From Myxocyprinus asiaticus (lineage: Eukaryota > Chordata > Actinopteri > Cypriniformes > Catostomidae), in NCBI RefSeq assembly GCF_019703515.2, contig NC_059362.1, positions 46,432,092 through 46,496,091 of the forward strand: 64,000 nucleotides of DNA, in the 5' to 3' direction. The position numbers and the translations under genes were made by a program. Positions 11,261 to 23,660 of this stretch are shown here, piece after piece. The stretch's first letter is position 1, and the number at the start of each line of letters is the position of its first letter. The notes beneath the pieces were generated by a model that saw only the letters and a program-made list of their open reading frames with translations, had not been told where the DNA came from and ran no database searches.

Positions 11261-11971
11261 ACGGAAGCCCTGAACCGCAAGGTCACTAGGTGAAATTTGT
11301 ATGTGTCTTAGTGCCTTCCCAAGCCTATGTCCTAAAATATATATATATAATTATCTGCACATTTTTATTTATTTTTTTCAGGCAGAACATTGATTTTTTT
11401 TTCCTTTAGAAAAACATTTTATCTGAAAAAAAATTTTTTTTATCTCTGAATTTTTTTTTCTTTTCTGAAATGTTTTTTCTTGCTAGCTAAAAATTAGCAT
11501 GTGGTACCAAACTCGGCCACCAGGGGCAACTATCAGTAAGCTTCTGGTGTGCGCGTTGCGGATCCCTCCGCGCACAGTATGTGTGACGCAAATTGCATCA
11601 TCAGCTCAGCGGCTCGTCTGTGCGCATCGTCTGTGCATCGTGAGTGTCACAAAGCGGTTGAGATGCGCATGCGTCGAAAGCGATCCTATTCGTTCGCGGT
11701 CGACCGGGTGCGAGGCGATCCGTAACTCGCCACAACGAAGTATACCCGGGCCTTTAAAAGGTGACAGAATCACACGCATGTGAAAGACAGCCTACTAGTG
11801 TGTGATTAATTGAACCAATAATAAGTAATTATCAGAGAGTAAAAATCAGAGAGAGACAAAAAAAAAAAATTGCCTGAGAAAAAAAATATTTGCAAATAAT
11901 TTTTTTATAGGGCTAAAATTTGTTTTTTCAACTAGTTAATTTTTCTTCACCTTGTGGTTCAGGGCTTCCGT
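11261..11971. mobile_element. MITE with inverted ends and a CpG-rich core
   Basis: The 23-base end starting ACGGAAGCCCTGAACC (11261-11283) is repeated inverted at 11949-11971 with one mismatch. Inner flanks are T-rich on the left and A-rich on the right, so most of the element could fold. The core 11500-11780 is CpG-rich (CGCGTTGCGG, GCGATCCTATTCGTTCGCGG). No coding region is convincing. Confidence 0.7.
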
Positions 11972-12140
11972 GAAAAATGTAATATCTACTGGACACAGTT
12001 TTGGTGCAGATGTCTAATTCATCTTGGTTATGTAACAGGAAATTTTGTCCTTCATGAGCTGAAAATTTCTTTGTCTCTTTGTTCCATCTGTTCCTGTTAT
12101 TCATTGTGTCTCTCTCTCATCTGTCTGTCTATGTATGCAG

Positions 12141-12257
12141 TAAACTGTGTAACGTGTTGGATCGACTCAGTTTGATTGCTGAGAATGTGGTGAAGCGGAC
12201 GGGTTTCTTCGTTAATCGACCCGATTTTTACTGCCATACGTTACGACCTGATGAAAG
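12141..12257 (+). CDS. fig4: fig4 exon: SAC domain
   Basis: Acceptor ctatgtatgcag and donor ag|gtaaac bound 117 nt. The first base completes Ser, and the exon then reads [31 protein letters not shown] and HTLRPDE, leaving two bases of Arg. The sequence is close to the mammalian FIG4 SAC domain. The phases match the exons on both sides. Confidence 0.96.
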
Positions 12258-12373
12258 GTAAACCCACACACATACACTCAAGTGTACGTGTTGAATGAGA
12301 CGTGTTTAATGTGAGATTAAGAACTTTCTTTCACATTAAGGCAGAATCTGTTTCCACAAGGCCACAGCGTTCC

Positions 12374-12968
12374 AAAAATGATTATTCTCTCATCATTTAC
12401 TCATACTTATGCCGTCTCAAAAGACTTTCTTTCATCCGTGGAAAACAAATGTAGACATTTTGATGGAGATATGAGGTGTCTTTGTCCATACAATGCAAGT
12501 CAATGGGGTCCAAAACTTTCAAGCAACAAAAAGGAAAAAAAGGCAGCATAAAAGTAATTCATGTGGTTTAACCCATGTCTTCTGAAGCAATATGATCCAT
12601 TTTGGGTGAGAAACAGACCAAAATGTAACACCTTATTCACTATAAATCTTGGCATCTGCAGTTTCTTTGGCTACAGTTCCTCAGTTGAAGCATGCGCAGA
12701 GCACATGGAGACCGTAGGTGTCAAGATTTATATTTTCTCACCCAAAACTGATCGTATCACTTCAGAAGACATGGATTAATCCACATGAATTACTTTTATG
12801 CCTTTATGTCCTTTTTGGTGCTTTTTAAGTTTGGACCCCGTTGACTTGCATTGTATGGACAGAGACCTCATATCTCCATCAAAAAATCTTTGTGTTCCAC
12901 AGAAGTAAGAAAGTCATAGGATTTTGAGACGGCATAAAGATGAATAAATTTAGGTGAACTATCCCTTA
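12374..12968. mobile_element. long palindromic MITE (GTTCACCC family)
   Basis: Left arm has tcatttactcat, GCCGTCTCAAAAGACTTTCT and GGAGATATGAGGTGTC; the right arm repeats these inverted down to GGTGAACTATCCCTTA. The arms pair over about 250 bp each around a centre near 12660. Non-coding. Confidence 0.7.
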
Positions 12969-13785
12969 AACTCTATGGACCCGTCGGCGGTTCCAAAGGG
13001 GGTGCTATATCACGATTACGTATAAAACATTAAAGTCCTCATATACATAATTCAGGTATATCATTTGAAAGCTTAGAATCTGAACTTTTCATAGATAACC
13101 ATCAGTTCTGCATTTATGTTACTTAAAATAATAAAATAAGGCCTCAGATCATTCATCTCGCAAATTAGCGCCCCCAAGAGGTCATGTGGTAGAAATATTT
13201 ATATAAAAAGAAAAGTTCTTCACATAGCACCTAAATAGACAAGTCATATATCAAATGAAAGCTCTTATTCTCAGGAATATGACTGTATAGTTAATTTATG
13301 TGCACTAATACCACTGTTCAAAATATTTTCAAAAGAATCACAAAGTGAAATATGATTTCTGTAAGTCATCAAATACAAACATCTCTTTTATGCACCAATA
13401 ACTGCTGCTGTAAGCCCCAAGTAGCCAAAAACTTCATATCTGCTTTTACCTTAAGGAGTTCTCTAAAAAACAAGCCATTTTTTACTTGTCTGACATCTAG
13501 ATTGAGCTTCTAGTCCACTCAGAGGCCGAGATATTCAATAAAATAACGAGAGTGGTGCTTGAACTGAAAATTAGACTGAATGTCTATGGATGAGCACATC
13601 TTTGAGGGCTAAAATGTGTTAGAGCGCCACCTACATTTCAGATCTGTATATTGTGATGGAATGTGATAGAGAAAAAAATCTTTTTTCTAGTACTTTCTGC
13701 CATCTAGTGGAATAAAATCAGACTTTTCAAAGTGAGGTTATGTGAACAGAACCAGAATTATATGTTTACAAAATTAGGGTTTTAC
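12966..13785 (+). mobile_element. TTAA element (family T3), copy 1, right end missing
   Basis: Starts TTAAACTCTATGGACC and matches 26659-27810 and, inverted, 21304-23250: shared blocks are GAACTTTTCATAGATAACCA, AGAGCGCCACCTACATTTCA and ACTTTCTGCCATCTAGTGG. Similarity stops near 13785 where the inverted segment at 13800 begins. Confidence 0.65.
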
Positions 13786-13799
13786 AATTATTTTTTCTT

Positions 13800-14518
13800 T
13801 CGAAAAATCTTTGCTGACACACTCTGCTTATATTATTGCGTTCAGACTTTACAGTAAGGTGGTATTCGTTAACATTAGTTACTCACATGAACCAACAACG
13901 AACAATACTTTCACAGCACTTGTCAATCTTGGTACATGTTAATTTCAGCATATACTAATACAATTTTGAAAATGAAAAGTTGTATATGTCAACATAAGTT
14001 AACCCGGGGGCTTGGGTATTTCAGCGAGTTAAGACGCTGATTACCACCCCTGGAGTCGTGAGTTCGAATCCAGGACATGCTGAGTGACACCAGCCAGGTC
14101 TCCTAAGCAACCAAATTGGCCCGGTTGCTAGGGAGCGTAGAGTCACATGGGGTAACCTCTTCGTGGTCGCTATAATGTGGTTCTCACTCTCAGTGTGGCG
14201 CGTGGTGAATTGTGCATGGATGCCGTGGAGAATAGCGTGAAGCCTCCACACGCGCTACGCCTTCGCGGTAACACGCTCAACAAGCCACGTGATAAGATGA
14301 GCGGATTGACGGTCTCAGATGCTGAGGCAACTGAGATTCGTCCTCCACCACCCGGATTGAGGTGAATCACTACGCCACCACGACGACTTAGAGTGCATTG
14401 GGAATTGGGCATTCCAAATTGGGGAGAAAAAAAACCCTGAAGTTAACCCTCCTATTGCATTGAGAATCTGCAGACACCTTTTGCATTTGCAATTGCGGTG
14501 GAATTCAAGCTTATAAAT
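13800..14518 (-). repeat. inverted duplicate of 10430-10672, split by a SINE
   Basis: Reverse complement of the region holding the right end of the T2 element and the family H repeat, including the same junction GTTAACTTATGTTGAC and the flanking aacgcaataatataagca. The SINE at 14006-14439 sits within it. Confidence 0.75.
14006..14439 (+). mobile_element. tRNA-headed SINE, copy 2 with 10-bp target duplication
   Basis: Flanked by AAGTTAACCC at 13996-14005 and 14440-14449. Full head with A box (tatTTCAGCGAGTTAAGA) and B box (GAGTTCGAATCC), then the common body and an A-rich tail. Confidence 0.88.
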
Positions 14519-14519
14519 C

Positions 14520-15297
14520 AAGAATCGTGTCAAAAGAGCTCTGCACATTTATATTTTTCCATTGTTTTTAATTGTATTAAGTCATTCTCAATGCTTCATG
14601 GGATTGTAGTTCATTCCCTCATTAAAGACGTTACGTACACAGTCTTGTATCTTTGTCTTTGTCCGATTTTCAAATACGTTTTTTGCTTCAAATCAAAGTT
14701 TGTAATGTTGTGATTCATCTCGGAGCTGGTTGGTTTGATTCATGGCTCAAAACTCTTTAAAGGATTTTTTTTAAATCACTATGAAAAAATTTAATAGGAA
14801 AAAAAGTTGCACTCTATTGGTGAAGATGTACAAACTTCTGGCAATAATTTTCTTCCACAAGGTCATGACACTAGAAAAATGCAAATTATTAAATAAAGCT
14901 TGTACAATCTACGACAACAGACCAGCAGCAGTTTCTATTCTCATATAAACAATGTGAATCCAAATGATCTCCACAGGTACAAAATCCAGGTAAAGTTTTG
15001 CACAGAAAACTATTTTTGTTCTCCTCATGTGAGCTCAGAGAGGATACTGACCTCATGTCTGACTCACTGTAAATGGCAGCACTTTTGTTGTTTTCAGCAC
15101 TTTTTGTAAAGGTTCACGTGTTGAAGTGCGTTCACGTTTCATTTAGAAAATAACACAGCTACAATATTCCTCTTCCTCGTGACAGTACGTTCACTGATAT
15201 CAAAGTCTGAAGAAAATATGAGATCTAATACAGACCCCTCGTTCAAAAGCAAAACAAAACGTTGTCTTAAAAGATTCTCATGAAACTCTGTTTACAG
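14520..15297 (+). other. fig4 intron, no recognised element
   Basis: Ordinary AT-rich intron sequence before the 46-nt exon; nothing further was recognised. Confidence 0.5.
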
Positions 15298-15343
15298 GTG
15301 GGGAGATCTTGGAGGGAAGGTCACACCTAAGGGCAGGTTGCAA
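15298..15343 (+). CDS. fig4: fig4 short exon just before the catalytic loop
   Basis: Acceptor ctgtttacag and donor caa|gtatgt bound 46 nt. It completes Arg and reads WGDLGGKVTPKGRLQ, ending in phase 0. It is the shortest exon in the window and is followed by the shortest intron (129 bp). It is too short to be called as an open frame on its own; phase continuity and the conserved GRLQ|TG junction identify it. Confidence 0.93.
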
Positions 15344-15469
15344 GTATGTTAAGCACAATATATCTGTGCAAATATATTAAATAAAATACTCAAATGCACA
15401 CTTGTGATGTAGGGGAACTATATGCACAAAATGTAAAATTAAGCATGACTAATTGTGTTTTTTTTTTAA

Positions 15470-15622
<153 letters not shown>

Positions 15623-15819
15623 TAACCGCATCACAACAAAAAAACATTATGACCCAGATAGTTCCTGTTCTGGATGCTGGTTGGTCAATACAGTGTCTAA
15701 GTTATGCTAAAATACACAGCTATGATGTGAAACTGTGTATATCACTGCACAACACACATAGACACCAATCTATTAACGGCAGTTTACTTGTCAGGACTGG
15801 ATCTTGATTCATAAAGTGT

Positions 15820-16060
15820 TGTTTTAATGTGTCCAAATGTGACATAGATGTGGTACTGAATCTGACATTTTCAAATCCGATCTGGGCCACTTTCATATGT
15901 GGAAATAAATCGTATACGTATCTGATTTTTTCCCAAATGTGCCTTCAGTGTGAACAGCCAGGTCGGTAATGTGATTTTTACATCAATCTAATGCAACATT
16001 TGTAATTTGCGTGCAAGATTTACCCCATATGTAGGCCTGTAATTGTTTAGAACAGGGATA
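15820..16060. repeat. probable dispersed repeat, unclassified
   Basis: Contains phrases often seen in fish genomes (GGGCCACTTTCATATGTGG, CAGTGTGAACAGCCAGG). No second copy is in the window, so this rests on recognition only. Confidence 0.35.
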
Positions 16061-16150
16061 CTCAATTTAAGTTCCAAGAGGTCCGGTCAAAGGTCCGGAT
16101 AATAATACGTAGCTTACATGGTATCAGTCATATGGCTATGAAATGATATA

Positions 16151-16380
16151 TGTAACGAGGTACAAGGGAAAGGAGGCGGCGAGCACCGGCTTGGCAATAT
16201 AAATAATAATAATAATAAACTTAAACAAAAAGACAAACACATGCCGGGCAGCTGCCCGTAACACTCTCTCTCTAGAACTGCCGCCTCCGGCTGCCTTTAT
16301 CCCTCTCGAGGGCTTGATTAGCCTGATGAGGGGCCAGGTGTGCAGCATCACGACCCGGCCCCGCCCTCCTCCCTGCCACA
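16151..16380 (-). repeat. LTR of copy B (3' LTR in element sense)
   Basis: Direct repeat of 17049-17282; shares CGAGGTACAAGGGAAAGGAG, ACATGCCGGGCAGCTGCC and TATCCCTCTCGAGGGCTTG. Confidence 0.85.
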
Positions 16381-17029
16381 CTCCTCCCTCCTTTCCTTCA
16401 GGCCAGGGAGCCCCCGGTATGACGTACACCCCCCCCCTCCTTTCCAGGGGTGCCTTCCCGGCCCTGCCTGCCGGCAGGTCATCCCCGCCTCTTCGGACCT
16501 GGGAGGATGACAAGGGGAGGAAAAAAACAACAAAACAAAAAAACGAGAGGGAAAGGCCAACACGGAGCAACAGCGGGGGAGATAGAGGAGAGAGAGAGAA
16601 AAAAAATGCACTCGCCGGTTCTCCGATACGCCGTAGCTTGGTCCTCGGCCACTCCTCCACCCTCTAGTGGACGACAGCCGCGCCTCCGCCGGACGGATTG
16701 GAGGCAGTCCTCCAGCCCCTGGCGGACGGAATGCCCTGGCGCGTTTTCAGTGGACGGAAGGGGTCTCTCCCGCCCCTGGCAACGGTTCTCCCGCTCCAGG
16801 CGGTCGGCCAGGAGCCACTTCCCGCTCGCGGTCAGCGGTCCTCTTGACCCCGCCGCGTTCTAGCAGCTGGTAGGGGTCTCCTCCGCCCCTGGCAGCGGCC
16901 CTGACCACTCCTCCCCTCGCGGTTGGCGGCCGTTCCTCCAGCTCCTCTGTCCCCCGGCGGATGGCCGCGGCTGCTCCTTTGGGGTGGATGGTAGTGGCGA
17001 GGACTCTACTATGGCACATCCCTCCTCCT

Positions 17030-17047
17030 TCCCGGATTGCGGCATCA
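17030..17047 (-). other. primer-binding site, tRNA-Phe type
   Basis: Minus strand TGATGCCGCAATCCGGGA. It sits in the same place, one base inside the LTR, as in copy A. Confidence 0.65.
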
Positions 17048-17048
17048 G

Positions 17049-17282
17049 TGTAACGAGGTACAAGGGAAAGGAGGAGGCGAGAACCGGCTTGACAATATAA
17101 ATAATAATTTAATAATAAACTTAAACTAAAAGACAAACACAAACACATGCCGGGCAGCTGCCTGTAACTCTCTCTGGAACTGCCGCCTCCGGTCGCCTTT
17201 ATCCCTCTCGAGGGCTTGCTTAGCCTGATTAGGAGCCGGGTGTGCAGCATCACGACACGGCCCCGCCTTCCTCCCTGCCACA
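17049..17282 (-). repeat. LTR of copy B (5' LTR in element sense)
   Basis: Partner of 16151-16380, about 90 percent alike by eye. Begins TGTAACGAGG and ends CTCCCTGCCACA. Confidence 0.85.
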
Positions 17283-17299
17283 GTATATATGAACGCAGG

Positions 17300-18010
17300 G
17301 CATGACGGACGCATTCTTGCGATCAAATACAGCTGGATGGAGGGCAAATCCGAATGCTGGAATCTCAAGACGTGTTTTTCTAAGTTTCAAACTATGTTAA
17401 ACTTGACACAGCGACCTAAAAATGGTACGTTTATGATGTGACGCAACAAAGACGCTCCAGAAGCATCTGACGCAGGTGTACATTGACTCGTCCTTAAACA
17501 AGCCCTCATTATAAATCTCGACAAATTCAACTGCAGAATGGATTGCGGTGAACTGTAGGCCAATGATTGGCTTATGTTCAGTTATATGCAAATAAACAAT
17601 ATATTGCATTCTAAAGCCACTTTTTATATCGTCGTCTTGTTAACACTTTACAATAAGGTTCCATTCGTTAATATTAGTTAATGCATTAGTTATCATGAAT
17701 TTACAATTAACAATATATTGTTTACAGCATTTAATCATCTTTATTAATGTTAGTTAATAATGTAATGCATCTGTAATTATCTGTATTATTATTTTTTATA
17801 ATATATAAATATTTTTATTTATAATTATTTAAATATACAGTAGCTATTTATAATTGCTTAATCATTATATATTGAATTATTTTACAATTTGAGGGGCTTT
17901 CTCAGCAAATATTTATATATGCGATTAATTGCGATTAATTGCGATTAATTAATCGGCAAACCATGTAATTAATTCAGTTAAAATATTTAATCAGTTGACA
18001 GCCCTAATTA
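17300..18010 (+). repeat. dispersed repeat family D, copy 2
   Basis: Colinear with 561-913 and 47880-48440: AACTTGACACAGCGACCTAA, ATGGATTGCGGTGAACTGTA, and further on GCGATTAATTGCGATTAATT with ATCAGTTGACAGCCCTAATT. A family H fragment (cactttacaataaggttcc) is inserted at about 17640-17770. Confidence 0.7.
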
Positions 18011-18242
18011 TTAAATAAAATGTGTTAAAAAAATACATAAAAAATGCTAATTGTAATTCAAATTCTAATATAATTACAGTAACTGTACATGTTTAATGAT
18101 GTACATGCCAGGGTTTGTAATACAGATTCAGGTCAGTTTAGGAGTGTCAGCTGTTCATTTAAAATGTCCTGTAAACAACCGAACAAAATATAGTCGCATA
18201 TTTGGGCCACATTCAGCTGCGGTGTGAATGTAGCCTTTGTGA

Positions 18243-19020
<778 letters not shown>

Positions 19021-19034
19021 CACATTTTATAAGT

Positions 19035-19035
<1 letters not shown>

Positions 19036-19076
<41 letters not shown>
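19036..19076. repeat. (GA)n microsatellite
   Basis: About 20 GA units without interruption. Confidence 0.95.
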
Positions 19077-19078
<2 letters not shown>

Positions 19079-19262
19079 TATCTTTGTAATGTCCACCCAC
19101 ATTCGCTCATTCTGTCTTTTATAAATTATTCATGTCTGCTTTTGTGCTGATGGGTCGCTTTGTGTGAATTATAATTATTACATTCATACGCCCAGTTTTA
19201 ATGATCTCACATGCTATCTGCCCTGTGCACAGCCGTATTTGTCATGTAAAACATCTTTTTTT

Positions 19263-19345
19263 AAGCTGCATAAAGTCAATATCTTAACCAGTATTTTTGT
19301 CTTGTTTTCCAGTAAAAATATCTAATCCTTAAAACAAGGTGCATT
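19263..19345. repeat. TGCAGTG-family MITE fragment
   Basis: Contains AGTATTTTTGTCTTGTTTTC, cagtaaaaatatctaa and ccttaaaacaagg, as in 44303-44400. Confidence 0.6.
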
Positions 19346-19453
19346 TGATTATTTATTTATTTTGCCTAATTAAAGGAATATTCCGGGTTCAATATAAGTT
19401 AAGCTCAATCGATAGCATTTGTGTTATAATGTTGATTACCAAAAAAAATTATA

Positions 19454-21014
19454 TACAGTGCATCCGGAAAGTATTCACAGCGCTTCACTTTTTCCACATT
19501 TTGTTATGTTACAGCCTTATTCCAAAATGGATTAAATTCATTATTTTCCTCAATTCTACAAATAATACCCCATAATGACAACGTGAAAGAAGTTTGTTCT
19601 TCTTTGCAAATCTTTGCAAATGTATTAAAAATAAAAAATGAAAAAAATCACATGTACATAAGTATTCACAGCCTTTGCTCAATACTTTGTTGAAGCACCT
19701 TTGGCACCAATTACAGCCTCAAGTCTTTTTGAGTATGATGCTACAAGCTTGGCACACCTAGTTTTGGGCAGTTTCTCCCATTCTTCTTTGCAGGACCTCT
19801 CAAGCTCCATCAGGTTGGATGGGGAGCGTCGGTGCACAGCCATTTTCAGATCTCTCCAGAGATGTTCAATCGGGTTCAAGTCTGGGCTCTGGCTGGGCCA
19901 CTCAAGGACATTCACAGAATTGTCCCGGAGCCACTCCTTTGTTATCTGTGTGCTTAGGGTCGTTGTCCTGTTGGAAGATGAACCTTCACCCCAGTCTGAG
20001 GTCCCGAGCGCTCTGGAGCAGGTTTTCATCAAGGATGTCTCTGTACATTGCTGCATTCATCTTTCCCTCGATCCTGACTAGTCTCCCAGTTCCTGCCGCT
20101 GAAAAACATCCCCACAGCGTGATGCTGCCACCACCATGCTTCACTGTAGGGATGGTATTAGCCAGGTGATGAGCGGTGCCTGGTTTCCTCCAGACATGAC
20201 GCTTGCCATTCAGGCCAAAGAGTTCAATCTTTGTTTCTCATGGTCTGAGAGTCCTTCAGGTGCCTTTTGGCAAACTCCAGGCGGGCTGTCATGTGCCTTT
20301 TACTGAGGAGTGGCTTCCGTCTGGCCACTCTACCATACAGGCCTGATTGGTGGAGTGCTGCAGAGATGGTTGTTCTACTGGAAGGATCTCCTCTTTCCAC
20401 AGAGAAATGCTGGAGCTCTGTCAGAGTGACCATCGGGTTATTGGTCACCTCCCTGACTAAGGCCCTTCTCCCCGATCGCTCAGTTTGGCCAGGCGGCCAG
20501 CTCTAGGAAGAGTCCTGGTGGTTCCAAACTTCTTCCATTTATGGATGATGGAGGCCACTGTGCTCATTGGGACCTTCAATGCTGCAGAAAGTTTTCTGTA
20601 CCCTTCCCCAGATCTGTGCCTCGATACAATCCTGTCTCGGAGGTCTACAGACAATTCCTTGGACTTCATGGCTTGGTTTGTGCTCTGACATGCACTGTTA
20701 ACTGTGGAACATTATATAGACAGGTGTGTGCCTTTCCAAATCATGTCCAATCAACTGAATTTACCACAGGTGGACTCCAATCAAGTTGTAGAAACATCTC
20801 AAGGATGATCAGTGGAAACAGGATGCACCTGAGCTCAATTCTGAGTGTCATGGCAAAGGCTGTGAATACTTATGTACATGTGATTTTTTTTTAGTTTTTT
20901 ATTTTTAATAAATTTGCAAAGATTTCAAACAAACTTCTTTCACGTTGTCATTATGGGGTATTGTTTGTAGAATTTTGAGGAAAAGCGCTGTGAATACTTT
21001 CTAGATGCACTGTA
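19454..21014 (-). mobile_element. Tc1/mariner-type transposon, 1.56 kb
   Basis: Inverted ends TACAGTGCATCCGGAAAGTA and, at the right, TACAGTGCATCTAGAAAGTA; target TA duplicated at both borders. The paired inner repeat around ataccccataatgacaacg also recurs inverted. Holds one transposase gene on the minus strand, broken. Inserted in the MITE that spans 19373-23274. Confidence 0.92.
19679..20669 (-). pseudogene. Tc1 transposase, frameshifted
   Basis: N-terminal part from 20669 has LSVDLRDRIVSRHRSGEGY and a helix-turn-helix MSTVASIIHKWKKFG, then GRLAKLSDRG. The catalytic region includes a QQDNDPKH stretch around 19970 and, in the last frame, [19 protein letters not shown] with the final acidic residue of the DDE triad; the protein ends [13 protein letters not shown]. 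At least two frame changes (near 20450 and 20000) make it inactive. Confidence 0.92.
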
Positions 21015-21303
21015 TAAAAAGAAAGCACATCTGTGTTACAGCGAGTCACTTACAATGGAAGTCAATGGGGGTCAATCCGTAAACATTAAAATACTCACTG
21101 TTTCAAAAGTATAGACACAAGACATAAACAATATGTGTGTTAACATGATTTTACTGTGATAAAATCACTTAATAAACTTTTATAGTTATTGGCAATTTTA
21201 CAACTTCGTTGCAATAATGACGTAACGCTGTAAACTCTAAAACCCTAAAATGACCGTAAAAACAACGCTTTTAACAACTTTACAGCTCTAATAATACACA
21301 AGT

Positions 21304-23250
21304 TTAACCCCTTAAACTCTGGTGCATTTTTGGGCTGCTGCCCGCTATTTTTCACACTCCAATTTAAAAGCTCACCATTTAAACTTACTGTGGACTAACT
21401 GCAAAAAAAAATTCTAATTTTTCAGAGATCCCCCCAAATAAAATATATAAAGACTCCCATTATTAATAAACAATAATCTTCTGATAAACAACTTTTTTTT
21501 TGTTGTTGTCCTAACTTTGTAAACATGTAATTCTGGTTCTGTTCACTCTACCTCACTTTGAATATTCTCATTTTATTCTACAAAATGACAGCAAGCTGTA
21601 GGAAATTTGGTAGTATGTAGGAAACAGTATGTGTGTTAGTAGTTTAATTAAACTGTCGGAATGTCTATGCCATTATGTAAGGACCTTTATAATGGAATTA
21701 GTTCGAAAAACCATTATAAGGATAAATGACAAATAATTAGATTATTGGAGGTGAGGGCTCCTGCCAGGGAGAACTCTGGACTTCCCGGGACAGAGGTCAA
21801 AGTGTGTGATGACCGTAGAGCAGAGAAGAACCCGAGGGGTTTGTCCAGGCTGATCTTTTAACCCATTCGGTTTGTTCAGACCCCTTTGTTTCAGAGGGCA
21901 CGTGGTAAAAGTCTCCTCCAAGTGTGGTAGTCAGCGTCTTTACTCGCTGAGCTACGCAGGCCCCCATTAATTCGTTTTTTTTAGTTTTAACACGGATAAT
22001 ACATTACACATTATGAAAAGTATAATTGTCAGGGTTATCATCTGCATAGGATGCATTTGTCCATATTTGTAGTATAATCTGAGTATTTGGATTGTAGTGA
22101 AATAGAAAAGGCCAAGATCCATGTCAGCTGTTCATGAATGAAGCTTCATGTGAGCTGGAAACATGCCTCATGATTAGTATAATAGTTTTAAATGTGGAGA
22201 GTTGGTTATATTGAAGAACAATGGGTTTCTATGGGTTTCCCTGGCGATCATGAAAAGAGTAGTCCCTCAGCAAATGGCCAGTCATATGATGAGTTAGTTT
22301 GGGGGTTTATCTGATTAACAACAAAGACAGATGAGCTTCTCTGTGCCTTTCCCAAGAAAGCACTAGAAATTTTTTTCTCTCTATCACCTTCCATCACAAT
22401 ATACAGATCTGAAATGTAGGTGGCGCTCTAACACATTTTAGGCCTCACAGATGTGCTCGTCCATAGACATTCAGTCTAATTTTCGGTTCAAGCTCCACCC
22501 TCGATGTTTCATAGAATATCTCGGCCTCTGAGTGGACTACAAGCCCAATCTGTGCCATTAGAAAGCTGAGATCCTCCCCTTTGCGATGATATAAAACATT
22601 TGAACATATTTAAACATATTTTCCGATGATTTTATTTTTGCATGCTTTTCCTTCTGGATGGCATATTTAGTTCTGGACATCTAAGATATAACATTGGATT
22701 ATTCACACAAGCAAGCTCACAGACATGTAAAAATGGCTGATTTTTTTATAAAATTCCCTAAGGTAAAAGCAGATATAAAGTTTTTGGCTACTTGGGGCTT
22801 ACAGCAGCAGTTATCGGAGCATAAAAGAGACGTTTGTATTTGATGTCTTACAGAAATCATATTTCACTTTGTGATTCTTTTGAAAATCTTTCGAACTGTT
22901 GTATTAGTGCAACAAAATTACCTGTACAGTCACATTCCTGAGAATGAGAGCTTTCATTTGATATATGACTTGTCTATTTAAGTGCTATGTGAAAGACTTT
23001 TATTTTCATATAAATATTTCTACCCCATTACCTCTAGGGGGCGCTAATTTTCAACGCGAATGTTTTGAGGCCTTATTTTGTTATTTTAAGTAACATAAAT
23101 GCAGAACTGATGGTTATCTCTGAAAAGTTCAGATTCTAAGCTTTCAAATGACACCTCATATGCCTGAATTATGTATATGGAGACTTTAACGTTTTAAGCA
23201 TACACGTTTTTCGTGAAAAGGCGCCCCCTTTGGACCCACCGGCGGGTTTG
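21304..23250 (-). mobile_element. TTAA element (family T3), copy 2, with internal foreign block
   Basis: Begins TTAACCCCTTAAACTCTGGT and ends GGACCCACCGGCGGGTT. Colinear, inverted, with 26659-27810. A block at about 21640-22350 is absent from the other copies and holds a truncated SINE head on the minus strand (21943-21966: TTTACTCGCTGAGCTACG then CAGGCCCCC). Confidence 0.65.
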
Positions 23251-23295
23251 TATTGAACTCAGAATATACCTTTAAGCATATAGTACTTACAGTGA

Positions 23296-23369
<74 letters not shown>
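23296..23369. repeat. (TA)n microsatellite
   Basis: About 36 TA units. Confidence 0.95.
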
Positions 23370-23372
<3 letters not shown>

Positions 23373-23454
23373 TTTTGAAAAATGTATGGAAACATGAATA
23401 TGTTTTATGCATAAAACAAGAAAATAATTATTTTAACTAAACGTATATAGTTAA

Positions 23455-23660
23455 ATACATTAGTTAACATACACTAATAATGAACAATACTTTTAAAGCA
23501 TTACTTAATCTTGTTTAATATTAATAACAACCAGTAACAACTAAAAATGAATGATTGTATGTTTTATAAATTTACATTAACCAAGACTAAAAATGCTGTA
23601 AAAGATACCTAATGCATTAATTAATGTTAATGAATAGAACCTTATTGTAAACCTTTATTC
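23455..23660. repeat. family H fragment
   Basis: Contains aatgcattaattaatgttaa and GAACCTTATTGTAAACC, the inverted end of the repeat seen at 6393 and 10640. Confidence 0.55.

Larger units (their letters stand above)
16151..17282 (-). mobile_element. miniature LTR element (TRIM-like), copy B
   Basis: LTRs 16151-16380 (230 bp) and 17049-17282 (234 bp) start TGTAACGAGG and end CCTGCCACA. On the minus strand the primer-binding site at 17030-17047 is TGATGCCGCAATCCGGGA, 15 of 18 matching the tRNA-Phe complement, one base from the LTR. The polypurine tract GAAGGAAAGGAGGGAGGAG touches the other LTR (16382-16400). The 668-bp inside is GC-rich and codes for no gag or pol. Flanks atata and gtata are a near match. 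Antisense to fig4. Confidence 0.85.
19373..23274. mobile_element. MITE (GGAATATTCC ends) expanded by two nested elements
   Basis: Left end TAAAGGAATATTCCGGGTTC, right end inverted as GAACTCAGAATATACCTTTA near 23254-23273. A related copy lies at 26496-28110. Inside are a Tc1 element (19454-21014) and a T3 element (21304-23250), which together account for most of the 3.9 kb. Confidence 0.7.

Noticed and set aside
14170..14412. Frames such as MPNSQC...GGVV that recur at 5.2, 14.2, 35.5, 36.5, 37.6 and 43.1 kb
   Set aside because: They are the SINE body read in one frame, not a protein family.
20267..20894. Plus-strand frames over the Tc1 element
   Set aside because: Antisense shadows of the broken minus-strand transposase.
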